Part shown: positions 16,990 through 25,406 of the stretch, piece by piece
How the letters are laid out: every line of letters begins with the position of its first letter
Position numbering within the stretch: the stretch's first letter is position 1
Source of the DNA: Phenylobacterium sp.
Lineage (GTDB): Bacteria > Pseudomonadota > Alphaproteobacteria > Caulobacterales > Caulobacteraceae
DNA: 64,000 bases
NCBI RefSeq assembly: GCF_022402485.1
Contig: NZ_JAKRSA010000012.1
Span: 149,050 to 213,049, forward strand
Direction: 5' to 3'
Made by a program: the position numbers and the translations under genes
The notes under the pieces: model-generated
Databases searched by the model: none
Told to the model about the DNA's origin: nothing
Seen by the model: only the letters and a program-made list of their open reading frames with translations

Positions 16990-17518
16990 GCCGCGCCTAA
17001 GGTTCGCCGCCGTCGTTCTTGGGCAGCCCCTCGCGACTCGCGATTGATAGGGAGCGCGCTCGGTGGGGTCGCTGGCTCGGTTGTAGAGCTAGAACTTCCT
17101 GCAAGGCCCGCAGCTCTGTAGCTTCCAGTCGCCGTCGATCACGCGGTTGCTAGGCGGCGGCGCGCCACTGCGGCGGTCGAGAAGATGTCTATGCCGCAGC
17201 CCTGATTGGGATAGACCGTGTCGAACGGGATGCCGCTGGGCCACCGAATAACGTAGGGCGCGCGCCGCCTTCGAAGAAGGTCATCTTCCAGCTTCAGAAG
17301 GGCATGCTGATTTCGGGGAGGCCAATGTACCCGGCGGCACCGGTGTCGGTAGTGAAGATCACAAGGGTGTTCTGATCGAAGCCTTCGTCCTTCAAAGCTT
17401 GGAGGATGCGCCCGACGTTGTTGTCGAGATTGCGGACCATGGCACCGACGACGCTAGGTTCCAGTGCTTTCCGGGGAAGTAGGTCTGGGCCAAATCGAAT
17501 GCTTCCGCCCTGTGACAA
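16990..17518 (-). pseudogene. Decayed arylsulfatase
   Basis: Successive minus-strand frames give pieces of a type I sulfatase in the right order: AMVRNLDNNVGRILQALKDE and NTLVIFTTDTGAAGYIG near 17340-17430, then FFEGGARP and YVIRWPSGIPFDTVYPNQG near 17210-17280, then NRVIDGDWKLQ near 17130, a TAG, and LYNRASDPTER near 17060. At least two frameshifts and one stop interrupt it. The N-terminal half with the formylglycine site is absent. It is the last recognisable accessory gene before the tRNA. Confidence 0.75.
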
Positions 17519-17599
17519 CCAGGTCCATATTGGCTCAGGTTATGGTTCAGATTTGCTCGTACAATTTTTCGAGCAATTTCAGCGCCTTAACTAGGCCGT

Positions 17600-17676
17600 T
17601 GGCGCACCCGACACGATTCGAACGTGTGACCTTTGCCTTCGGAGGGCAACGCTCTATCCAGCTGAGCTACGGGTGC
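17600..17676 (-). tRNA. tRNA-Arg (anticodon CCG)
   Basis: The minus strand starts GCACCCGTAGCTCAGCTGGA and folds as a cloverleaf with anticodon stem-loop TGCCCTCCGAAGGCA (anticodon CCG), T-arm GTTCGAATC and acceptor GCACCCG pairing with CGGGTGC before discriminator G. The CCA end is encoded. Its 3' end faces the accessory region to the left, which is the side where integrative elements insert. Confidence 0.95.
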
Positions 17677-17756
17677 TTGTCGCCCTGGGGCGGAGCGGGT
17701 TTCTAGCCGAAAGGGGCCGGGACCGCAAACGGGTTTGGGCTGTGTTTTACCCCGCC

Positions 17757-18707
17757 TTACGCCACCTGCGGGGTCTTGTCGGTGGTGAGGTCGACGAACA
17801 CGTCCTCCAGGCTCGGATCCTCGGTGGCGATGTCTTTGATGCGCAGGCCTGCGGCGCGGACGGCGGCCAGCACCTGTTCGACGCTGGACTGGCCTGTGCG
17901 GTAGGTGACGCTGAAGGCGCCGCCGGGGCGCAGCTTGGCCTCAAAGCCGGCCAGGACCGGGGCGGACTCCACCGGAATTTCCGGGGTGAGCACCACGCTG
18001 CGGGTGTCCAGGCGCGACAGCAGCTTGGCGGTGGACTCGCACGCCACCACCTGGCCTTTGTTGACGATGGCGATCTGGTCGCACAGGGCCTGGGCCTCCT
18101 CCAGATAGTGGGTGGTGAGCACGATGGTCACGCCCTGGCGGTTCAGCTCGACCACATAGTTCCAGAGCTGGCGGCGCAGCTCCACGTCGACGCCGGCGGT
18201 GGGCTCATCGAGGATCAGTACCGGGGGATTGTGCACCATGGCCTTGGCCACCATCAGCCGGCGCTTCATGCCCCCTGAGAGCTGACGCACATAGGCATTG
18301 GCCTTGTCGGCGAGACCCAGGGCGGCCAGCAGCTCGTCGGTGCGGCGCTCCTTGCGGGGCACCGCATACATCCCGGCCTGGACCTCCAGGGATTCCCGCG
18401 GCGTGAAGAAGGGATCGGCGGCGATCTCCTGGGGCACCACGCCGATGGCCGCACGGGCGTCCCTGGGATGGGTGTCGATGTCCCGGCCCCAGATCTTCAC
18501 CGTGCCGGAGGTCTTCTTGGTCAGGCCGGCCAGGGTGTTGATGAAGGTGGACTTGCCCGCCCCATTGGGGCCCAGCAGGCCAAAGATCGACCCCCGGGGA
18601 ATGGCCAGGTCGATGCCGCGCAGGGCCTTCATCTCCGGAGTGGTCTTGGTGGCCGGATAGGTCTTGACCAGGCCCTGGGCCTCGATGGCGAATTCCGGAA
18701 GGTCCAT
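17757..18707 (-). CDS. ABC transporter ATP-binding protein (DrrA/CcmA-like)
   Basis: 316 aa with all nucleotide-binding motifs: Walker A GPNGAGKS at 46-53, signature LSGGMKRR at 143-150, Walker B VLILDEPT at 163-170 and the switch His in LTTHYLEEAQ. The C-terminal 90 residues form the regulatory tail common to drug and polysaccharide exporters of the ABC-2 type. No permease gene adjoins it: the tRNA is directly downstream and a divergent gene upstream. The partner must be encoded elsewhere. Substrate unknown. Confidence 0.9.
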   Translation of the reverse strand: MDLPEFAIEAQGLVKTYPATKTTPEMKALRGIDLAIPRGSIFGLLGPNGAGKSTFINTLAGLTKKTSGTVKIWGRDIDTHPRDARAAIGVVPQEIAADPFFTPRESLEVQAGMYAVPRKERRTDELLAALGLADKANAYVRQLSGGMKRRLMVAKAMVHNPPVLILDEPTAGVDVELRRQLWNYVVELNRQGVTIVLTTHYLEEAQALCDQIAIVNKGQVVACESTAKLLSRLDTRSVVLTPEIPVESAPVLAGFEAKLRPGGAFSVTYRTGQSSVEQVLAAVRAAGLRIKDIATEDPSLEDVFVDLTTDKTPQVA

Positions 18708-18830
18708 GCAGTCCCCTTAGACGCGCGCGCAGGCGGGGGGTTCGTCGGCGCGATCATTGACGGGCCAAGCCCGCCTCGCATACCTAGGCCGCAGCGGCGC
18801 TCGCGCCAAGCTACCGACCGGAGATTTCCC

Positions 18831-19148
18831 ATGGCCCGTGCGACCAAACCCCAGGGCGTCAAGGCGCAGACCGCCCCCGAGCCCATGCCGGCCAAGCCGG
18901 CGGTCACCGCCCTCACCGCCCAGGGGGGACCTGCGCCAGAGGTGGTCTATGTGCGCTCCCACCGGATCGCCTGTGATGGGGTTGGCGGCGCGCTCGGCCA
19001 CCCCCGGGTCTGGCTGGAAATGGGCGGGGCCGGGTTTGTCGAATGCCCCTATTGCGACCGCCGCTTCGAACAGGCCCCCGAAGCCGGGGCAGACGCCGCC
19101 CCCGAGGCCCTGGTGCCCGGCGTCTATGAAGGCTCCCACGGGCACTAA
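18831..19148 (+). CDS. Zinc-finger domain protein (zf-CHCC type)
   Basis: 105 aa. A Pro/Ala-rich N-terminus is followed by the zinc-binding set Cys48, His57, Cys72 and Cys75 (IACDG, LGHPRVWL, ECPYCDRRF). This matches the small family related to the NDUFS6 subunit of respiratory complex I. The start at 18831 has a GGAGA ribosome binding site; the longer upstream frame is a shadow of the ABC gene. A role in complex I assembly or Fe-S metabolism is possible. Confidence 0.82.
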   Translation: MARATKPQGVKAQTAPEPMPAKPAVTALTAQGGPAPEVVYVRSHRIACDGVGGALGHPRVWLEMGGAGFVECPYCDRRFEQAPEAGADAAPEALVPGVYEGSHGH

Positions 19149-19196
19149 CATCTTCTGGCTGAGCACCCGCACGCCGCAGGCGCTCAAAGATTGAAC

Positions 19197-19250
19197 CACA
19201 AAGGGCACAAAGCCCACGAAGGTCAGCGCGGCCTCTTTGTGCCCTTTGTG
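19197..19250. repeat. Inverted intergenic repeat of the CACGAAGG family
   Basis: CACAAAGGGCACAAAG at 19197-19212 is mirrored exactly by CTTTGTGCCCTTTGTG at 19235-19250 around a 22-nt loop. The right arm continues into TCCTTCGTGGTGG. A similar element lies at 62225-62278. It sits between convergent genes and may act as a bidirectional terminator. Confidence 0.7.
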
Positions 19251-19288
19251 TCCTTCGTGGTGGTGCTCTTTGGCTGCGCTGCGCGCGG

Positions 19289-20224
19289 CTAGACCACCGG
19301 CGCTGGCAATCTGCGCGACGCCCGCCAGAGGCCGTAGGCGAAGACCCCGACCCCGGCCCAGATGAAGGCGAAGGCGGCGATCTTGGTGAGGCCAAGCGCT
19401 TCGCCCTGAACCACGCCGAGCACAAACGTCATGGACGGCGCCAGGAACTGCATGAAGCCCATGGCCGAGAGCGGCAGACGCCGGGCGGCCCAGGCAAACA
19501 GCACCAGCGGAATGGCTGTGGCCGCGCCGGAAAAGATCAGCCAGGCGGCCGGGGCGACCCCTTGGGTGAAGTGGTCCCCCCCGGTCTGCGCCAGCCAGAG
19601 GGCGAACACCGCGCCGGGCACGCCCAGCAGCAGGCACTCGATGAACAGGCCGGTCTGGGCGTCGGCCTCCACCTGCTTGCGCACGATGGCATAGCCGCAG
19701 AAGCTGGCCGCCAGGGTCAGGGACACCCAGGGCAGGCCGCCGATGGCCACGGCCTGGAACACCACGCCAACGGCGGCGAGGCCGATGGCCGCCTGGGCGA
19801 TACGGTCCAGCCGCTCTCGGAAGAAGATCGCCCCAGCCGCCATGCTGAGCAGGGGATTGATGAAATAGCCCAGGCTGGTCTGCAGCACCTTGCCGTTGTT
19901 CACCGCCCAGATGAACACCAGCCAGTTCACCGCGATCAGCAGGGCCGACAGGGCCAGCAGGGCCAGGACCTTGGGCCTGCGGAACACCGCCAGGGCCTGG
20001 GCGCTCTGACCGGCCATCCAGACAAACAGCCACGCCACCGGAATGGCCCAGAAGGTCCGGTGGGCGAGTGTCTCCCAGGGGCCGATCCCGTAGCTGCCGA
20101 TTACCTGGAAGACCAGGGGGATGACGCCCCAGATCAGATAGGCGCTGAGGCCGGCGGCAAACGCGATCGGCGGCGGCGAGACCGAGGCGGACAGGATCGG
20201 CGGGGAGAGCGGCGTCTGGGCCAC
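19289..20224 (-). CDS. rarD: RarD-family EamA transporter
   Basis: 311-aa integral membrane protein with about ten predicted helices and the RarD hallmarks: GLSAYLIWGVIPLVFQ at the N-terminus, AHRTFWAIPVAW, NWLVFIWAVNNGKVLQTSLGYF and an internal repeat. It belongs to the drug/metabolite transporter superfamily. The E. coli family name refers to chloramphenicol sensitivity, but the physiological substrate is unknown. It follows asd on the same strand after 88 nt. Confidence 0.88.
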   Translation of the reverse strand: MAQTPLSPPILSASVSPPPIAFAAGLSAYLIWGVIPLVFQVIGSYGIGPWETLAHRTFWAIPVAWLFVWMAGQSAQALAVFRRPKVLALLALSALLIAVNWLVFIWAVNNGKVLQTSLGYFINPLLSMAAGAIFFRERLDRIAQAAIGLAAVGVVFQAVAIGGLPWVSLTLAASFCGYAIVRKQVEADAQTGLFIECLLLGVPGAVFALWLAQTGGDHFTQGVAPAAWLIFSGAATAIPLVLFAWAARRLPLSAMGFMQFLAPSMTFVLGVVQGEALGLTKIAAFAFIWAGVGVFAYGLWRASRRLPAPVV

Positions 20225-20312
20225 GGGTCGGGCTTTCAGCTTGCGGAGCCCCTACCTAGACCTTCGCGGGGGCTTCACAAGCACTGATCGCGGCAGACCG
20301 GGACCCGGTCGG

Positions 20313-21344
20313 TCAGGCGAGGGCCTTGGTCCCGATCAGGCCACGCTCGTCCAAGAGCTGGGCGATCTGGATGGCGTTGAGTGCCGCGCCCTTGCGCAGA
20401 TTGTCAGCCACCACCCACAGGTTCAGGCCATGCTCGACGGTGGGGTCGTTGCGGATGCGGCTGACAAAGACCGGGAACTCGCCCTGGGCCTCCTTGGGCG
20501 TCATGTAGCCGGTGTCTTCGCGCTTATCGATGACCACCAGGCCGGGGCTTTCCCGCAGCAGGTCGCGGGCCTCGTCGGCGTCCAGGGGCTCGTGGAACTC
20601 GATGTTCACCGCTTCGGAATGGCCGACCATCACGGGGACCCGGACGCAGGTGACCGTCAGCTTGATGGCCGGGTCGATCATCTTGTGGGTCTCGTTCCAC
20701 ATCTTGGCCTCTTCGTCGGTGTAGCCGTCCTCGTTGAAGGCGCCGATGAAGGGGATGACGTTGAAGGCGATCTGCTTGGGGAACTTCTTGGGCGGCGGCG
20801 CGCCCAGGACAAAGACGCCCTTGGTCTGATCCCAGAGCTCGTCCATGCCCTCCTTGCCGGCGCCGGACACCGACTGATAGGTCGAGACCACCACCCGCTT
20901 GATCTTCGCCCGGTCATGCAGGGGCTTCAGCGCCACCACCAGCTGGGCCGTCGAGCAATTGGGATTGGCGATGATGTTCTTCTTGTGGGCGAAGGAAACG
21001 TCGTCCGGGTTCACCTCCGGCACGATCAGCGGCACATCCGGGTCCATCCGGAAGGCCGAGGAATTGTCGATGACGATGGGGCCGGCCGCGCCGATCTTCG
21101 GCGACCATTCCTTGGAGAAGGACCCCGACACGCTCATCAGCACCAGGTCGACGGTGGAGAAGTCAAACTGGGCGATATCCTCGCAGGCCACCGTCTGGTC
21201 GCCGAAGGACACCTTCACGCCGATGGATTTCCGCGAGGCGATCGCGTGAATCTTGTCCACGGGGAATTCCACTTCCTCGAGGATATTCAGCATCTCACGG
21301 CCCACATTGCCCGTGGCGCCGACGACGGCCACCCGGTAACCCAT
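20313..21344 (-). CDS. asd: Aspartate-semialdehyde dehydrogenase
   Basis: Reduces aspartyl phosphate to aspartate semialdehyde with NADPH, feeding lysine/diaminopimelate, threonine and methionine synthesis. The 343-aa protein has the Rossmann start YRVAVVGATGNVG, the catalytic Cys130 in NPNCSTAQLV and the downstream MVGHSEAVNIEF histidine. The start at 21344 is supported by an AGGAGAG ribosome binding site; the longer frame upstream has no homology. The lysine-pathway dapB lies separately at 50 kb. Confidence 0.95.
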   Translation of the reverse strand: MGYRVAVVGATGNVGREMLNILEEVEFPVDKIHAIASRKSIGVKVSFGDQTVACEDIAQFDFSTVDLVLMSVSGSFSKEWSPKIGAAGPIVIDNSSAFRMDPDVPLIVPEVNPDDVSFAHKKNIIANPNCSTAQLVVALKPLHDRAKIKRVVVSTYQSVSGAGKEGMDELWDQTKGVFVLGAPPPKKFPKQIAFNVIPFIGAFNEDGYTDEEAKMWNETHKMIDPAIKLTVTCVRVPVMVGHSEAVNIEFHEPLDADEARDLLRESPGLVVIDKREDTGYMTPKEAQGEFPVFVSRIRNDPTVEHGLNLWVVADNLRKGAALNAIQIAQLLDERGLIGTKALA

Positions 21345-21526
21345 CGAACTCTCTCCTGAATGTCTTAAGGCGGAGCGTTCCGTTACGCCGCCGCTGGCAT
21401 GGGCGCAAGCCGCCCGCCGCAGGGGCCTCGCGGCCACCGCTTCGTGACCCCTCACCTAGGGGCTAGGATCGGAAGGCGCAACCCGTCAGACTTGCGCCCT
21501 CAGCGCCCTGCAAGGAACCCGATCCC

Positions 21527-21934
21527 ATGAGCCAGCCCCCCACCGGCATGCCCTTTGCGGACCTGATGGGCGTCCAGATCCTGGAACGGGCCAGGGACAA
21601 GGTGGTCGGCCAGCTTCAGGTGCGCGAGGACCTCTGCACCGCCGGCGGCATCCTGCACGGGGGTGCCTTCATGGCCTTTGCCGACGCGCTCGGCGCCATT
21701 GGCGGCTTCCTGAACCTGCCGGCCGGCACCCGCACCACCACCCTGGAAAGCAAGACCAACTTCCTGGGCTCGGCCAAGGTGGGGACCACGGTCACCGGCG
21801 AGGCGATCCCCTTGCACATCGGCCGCCGCTCCAGCGTCTGGCAGACCCGCATCACCGCTGAAGACGGCAAGCTCCTGGCCCTGGTCCTCCAGACCCAGAT
21901 GACGGTGGAGTTGGGCCCGGCGCCTAAATCCTGA
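21527..21934 (+). CDS. PaaI-family hotdog thioesterase
   Basis: 135-aa single hotdog-domain protein. LCTAGGILHGGAFMAFADALG carries the catalytic-site HGG motif, and TTTLESKTNFLGSAKVG is the second conserved strand. It would hydrolyse acyl- or aroyl-CoA thioesters as a tetramer. It stands alone, divergent from asd and well separated from the catabolic cluster, so a housekeeping role is more likely than a place in that pathway. Confidence 0.85.
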   Translation: MSQPPTGMPFADLMGVQILERARDKVVGQLQVREDLCTAGGILHGGAFMAFADALGAIGGFLNLPAGTRTTTLESKTNFLGSAKVGTTVTGEAIPLHIGRRSSVWQTRITAEDGKLLALVLQTQMTVELGPAPKS

Positions 21935-22125
21935 TCACCGGCGCCCGATCCTCCCGCAGCGCAACACTGGTATGCTGCGTCGCAAAATTGTGGCTTGCGG
22001 CCCTGAGGAAAGCGCCGCTACACCTGTCCTCACGGCGGTCGACAACGACGCAAATTGACGACGAAGGCCGCCAGAGGAACGCCCCGAAAAGTGGTTGTCA
22101 TCAACCCCTCTCCGGGATCGAAAAA

Positions 22126-22407
22126 ATGATTGCTCGTATCGCTGTTCTCGCCGCCGTCGCGGCTGTGTCTCTCTCGGCGCCGGCCTTCGCAGGCGTCAAG
22201 GTCTCCCTCGCCGGCAAGTCCGCCGAGCAGGTCCACGCCGACATCGTCAGCGCCGCCCGTACGGTGTGCCTGCGCGAAACCACCACCGAAACCTTCCGCG
22301 CCTCAGCCCAGGCCCGTTGCGTGAAGTCCACCGTGGAAGCCACCCTGGAAAAGGTCGGCGACGCTGACCTGGCCGCCGTGGCCGGCATGGAGCTGGCCCA
22401 GCGCTAA
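22126..22407 (+). CDS. UrcA-like small secreted protein
   Basis: 93 aa. A signal peptide (MIARIAVLAAVAAVSLSAPA, cleavage after AFA) is followed by a short mature domain with two cysteines spaced like those of UrcA family members (AARTVCLRE, QARCVKSTVE), which could form a disulfide. UrcA proteins are common in Caulobacterales and their function is unknown. The start at 22126 fits the signal peptide. A strong terminator follows 48 nt after the stop. Confidence 0.7.
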   Translation: MIARIAVLAAVAAVSLSAPAFAGVKVSLAGKSAEQVHADIVSAARTVCLRETTTETFRASAQARCVKSTVEATLEKVGDADLAAVAGMELAQR

Positions 22408-22455
22408 GCTCACCCCATCCCGGGTCAGAACGGCCCGATCGGGACCAACGGGAGA

Positions 22456-22481
22456 GGCCGGCGGCGACGCCGGCCTTTCTT
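22456..22481 (+). terminator. Rho-independent terminator
   Basis: GGCCGGCG at 22456-22463 pairs perfectly with CGCCGGCC at 22468-22475 around a GCGA tetraloop, followed by TTTCTT. It ends the UrcA-like transcript. Confidence 0.85.
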
Positions 22482-22613
22482 GCGTCTGGGGCTCTGAACA
22501 GCGGCACACCGCCCCCGGTCCGCGAAAACACGCGCATGCCGATTAGTGTTGGCGCCTGAACACAACCTATTATAGATATCCCCGGCTGTTGCTGTTTTGT
22601 TCGGGGGTGAACC

Positions 22614-25406
22614 TTGCGGTTTTGGTGGGCGGCGTCCGCGCTGGCGGCGATAGCGGTGCTTGGCGCTGGCGTGAAGACCGAGGCTGCGGAAGCCCTCCAG
22701 GAGGCTCACCCCGATCTGGTGACAGGGACCCTCTCCAATGGGCTCGACTATCTGATCCTGCCACAGCCCGGTCAGACGGGCGTGTCCTTCCGGCTGTTGG
22801 TCTGGGTGGGCAGCCAGGCTGAGACCCCACAGTCCCGCGGCATCGCCCACTTCGTCGAACACATGGCCTTCCGGTCGACCCGCAGCTTCGCCGATGGGGA
22901 GGTCGAGGCGGCCATGGCCGAGGCCGGCGCGGCGCTCGGGCAGGACCACAACGCCTATACCAGCCGCTGGTCCACCGCCTATCAGCTGGACTTGCCCACC
23001 GCAGACGCCGCGGCCCTCACCCGAGGGCTCACCTGGTTGCGGGACGTGGGCGACGGCATTCTTTTCCGTCCCGAAGAGGTCGCCGCCGAGCGGGGGGTGG
23101 TGCTGGCCGAGCGCCTGGAGCGCCAGCGATCAGGCGACGCCAATGACGACCTGGAGACCGCCTTCCATTTCCGGCCGGAGGACGCCCTCAGCCCCGGGGG
23201 CGAGGCCGCCACCTTGAGCGCCCTGACGCCGGACGACCTTAAGGCCTTCCACGCCAAATGGTACCGCCCCGACCGCAGCGAGCTGGTGGTCACCGGCAAT
23301 GTGTCGCCAGACAAAATCGTCGCCCAGCTGGAGACCCACCTCGGCGGATGGGCCGGCGCCGGGGCACGACCCCGCATGGCCGAGACCCTGGCCCCGGACC
23401 CCCCGGGGGCGTCAACCGCCCTGATCCTGGCCCCGGCGCGCCTGCCGGCGCAGAGCATGGCCTGCCGCAACACCCCCACCCCCGTCGAGGGCCGCGATCC
23501 ACCGGCCGGCACGCTGGATGAGGACGTGCTTTACGAGATCCTCAACCGACGGCTGGCATGGGCCGCCGCCCATTCCGCGGGGATTTATCAGCTGCAGTTT
23601 GCCGCGGCCGGCCAGTACGAAACCCGGCAGGTGAGCTGCGTGCGCGCCGTCCACGCCCCAGGTGCCGGACCCGTCGCCATCGGGATAGCCCAGGCGACCT
23701 TGCGCACCTTCGCCGCCCAGGGTCCGACCCAGACGGAGATCGATGCGGCGGTGGCCCGCGAAAGAGCCAAGGCCCGGGGCGCTCTCACCGAGCTTTCCAG
23801 CGCCACCCCCGCGGAGATCGCTGACGAGCTGCTTTACGCCACGACCTATGGCCGCCCCTTCCTGCACCCGCACCAGACCATGCGCCAGATCAGCCGGCGG
23901 GCACCGCAGCTTTCGCCCCAGGATCTGACCAGGGCTTTCCAGGCGATCTGGCCGGCGGAGAGCCCCCCCACCCTGTCCTTCGAAGACAGTGCGGTCTCTG
24001 CTGAGACGGCGCTGGCCCTGTGGCAGGCGGGAGAAGCCGCCCCCCTGGCAGAGCCCCTGCCGCCACCCAGGCCCCTCGCCTATGACTTTGGCCAGCCCGG
24101 ACGGGTGCTGCGGCGCAAAGATCTGGGCGGCGGCGTCACGGCGCTGACCTTCGCCAACGGGCTGGTGCTCAAGCACAAGGCCAGCGACCTGGCGCCGGGC
24201 TGGGTGGAGATCATCATCCGCATGGGCCCGAGCGCCCGAAGCCTCCGTCAGCGGGGCGACGTCGCCGCCCCAGTCGCCGCCGCTGTCGCCGCCCAGATCC
24301 TGCCCATGGCCGGTCTGGAAACCCACACCTATGGGGCGCTGCAGGAGCTGTTCCCGGACTGGGACTGGGCCTTTACGGCCGTTCTGACCGACGATGGAGT
24401 GGTCATCCGCAATCAGAGCTTCGCCGTCCATGTGACGCCGCAGCTGGGCATGATCACGGCCCATCTGGCGACACCTGGTTTCAATGCGCAAATGGCCGAC
24501 AATCTGGCGCTGGTGGCGGCCCATCTGGAGCAGGAAAACCGCCTGAATCCGGTGAGCGCCGTCGATTTCGCCGTCGGCCGGGCGATCTGGCCCGACACCC
24601 ACGGGGCGGCCCTGGATCCCGACACCTATCGTCGCCTGACCCCAGAAGCCCTGCGCCAAGCCCTGTGGCCCTATCTGGTCACCGGCCCTGTCGAGCTCAT
24701 CCTGGTGGGCGACATCACCGAGGCGCAGGCGATCGAGGCCGCCGCCCGAACCCTGGGCGCTAGACCCCCTCGTCCCCTGTCAAGTCAAGGGCTGGCCCAG
24801 GCCCCGGTCGAGCTTGCCCCAGCCCGTCCCGATCGGATCGAGGTCACCCATCAGGGTCCGGCCGAGCGGGGCGCTGCCCGGCTCTCCTGGGCCCATCCGC
24901 CCATGGGGGAGTTCAAGACCCAGGCTGCGGCCCTGGCCCTGAGCAGTCTCCTGGAGACGGCCGTGATCGATGAGACCCGCCGGCGTCGGGGGCACACCTA
25001 TTCCCCCACCGCAGAGCTGTCGAACCCCTTGGATGGCCCCGATCCCGTCTGGCTCCACATGGCGCTGAGCCCAGAGGCCCGCAACCTCGATGAGGTCACC
25101 GAGGCCGTGCGCCTGACGGCCCATCAGCTGGCCGCCGCGCCCCCAACTCCGGAGGCCCTGGAGCATATCCGCCGCCCGCTCCTGGCGGAGCTGGAGGCCA
25201 TGGCGCGGTCAGACGCCTACTGGGCCCACCTCCTGGCCAGCTCCGAGCCCTGGGAGACCAGGCGAACCGAGCTCGACGACCTTCGTCGAGCCGTTACCGC
25301 CCTGACCCCCGGTGACCTGCACGACCTCGCCCGGGCCTGGCTGTCGCAGCCGCCCTTCATTGTCCTGGCCCGCCCCGCGGCGGCGCCCATGGGAGACACC
25401 CCGTGA
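22614..25406 (+). CDS. Secreted M16 metallopeptidase, two-lobed (copy 1)
   Basis: 930 aa. An N-terminal signal peptide precedes an M16 domain with the inverted zinc motif HFVEH (residues 79-83) and the third ligand Glu159 in AAERGVVLAE, so the catalytic lobe is intact. The second, inactive M16 lobe occupies the C-terminal half. Such pitrilysin-like enzymes degrade peptides inside a clamshell in the periplasm. The start is the TTG at 22614 behind GGGGGTG, the only choice that retains the signal peptide. The gene overlaps the next (TPR) gene by 4 nt, implying translational coupling. A second, different M16 protein is at 59278. Confidence 0.88.
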   Translation: MRFWWAASALAAIAVLGAGVKTEAAEALQEAHPDLVTGTLSNGLDYLILPQPGQTGVSFRLLVWVGSQAETPQSRGIAHFVEHMAFRSTRSFADGEVEAAMAEAGAALGQDHNAYTSRWSTAYQLDLPTADAAALTRGLTWLRDVGDGILFRPEEVAAERGVVLAERLERQRSGDANDDLETAFHFRPEDALSPGGEAATLSALTPDDLKAFHAKWYRPDRSELVVTGNVSPDKIVAQLETHLGGWAGAGARPRMAETLAPDPPGASTALILAPARLPAQSMACRNTPTPVEGRDPPAGTLDEDVLYEILNRRLAWAAAHSAGIYQLQFAAAGQYETRQVSCVRAVHAPGAGPVAIGIAQATLRTFAAQGPTQTEIDAAVARERAKARGALTELSSATPAEIADELLYATTYGRPFLHPHQTMRQISRRAPQLSPQDLTRAFQAIWPAESPPTLSFEDSAVSAETALALWQAGEAAPLAEPLPPPRPLAYDFGQPGRVLRRKDLGGGVTALTFANGLVLKHKASDLAPGWVEIIIRMGPSARSLRQRGDVAAPVAAAVAAQILPMAGLETHTYGALQELFPDWDWAFTAVLTDDGVVIRNQSFAVHVTPQLGMITAHLATPGFNAQMADNLALVAAHLEQENRLNPVSAVDFAVGRAIWPDTHGAALDPDTYRRLTPEALRQALWPYLVTGPVELILVGDITEAQAIEAAARTLGARPPRPLSSQGLAQAPVELAPARPDRIEVTHQGPAERGAARLSWAHPPMGEFKTQAAALALSSLLETAVIDETRRRRGHTYSPTAELSNPLDGPDPVWLHMALSPEARNLDEVTEAVRLTAHQLAAAPPTPEALEHIRRPLLAELEAMARSDAYWAHLLASSEPWETRRTELDDLRRAVTALTPGDLHDLARAWLSQPPFIVLARPAAAPMGDTP

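Noticed and set aside
20241..21359. 372-codon frame antisense to asd
   Set aside because: His/Asp/Gly-rich antisense shadow of a well-supported gene with no ribosome binding site.
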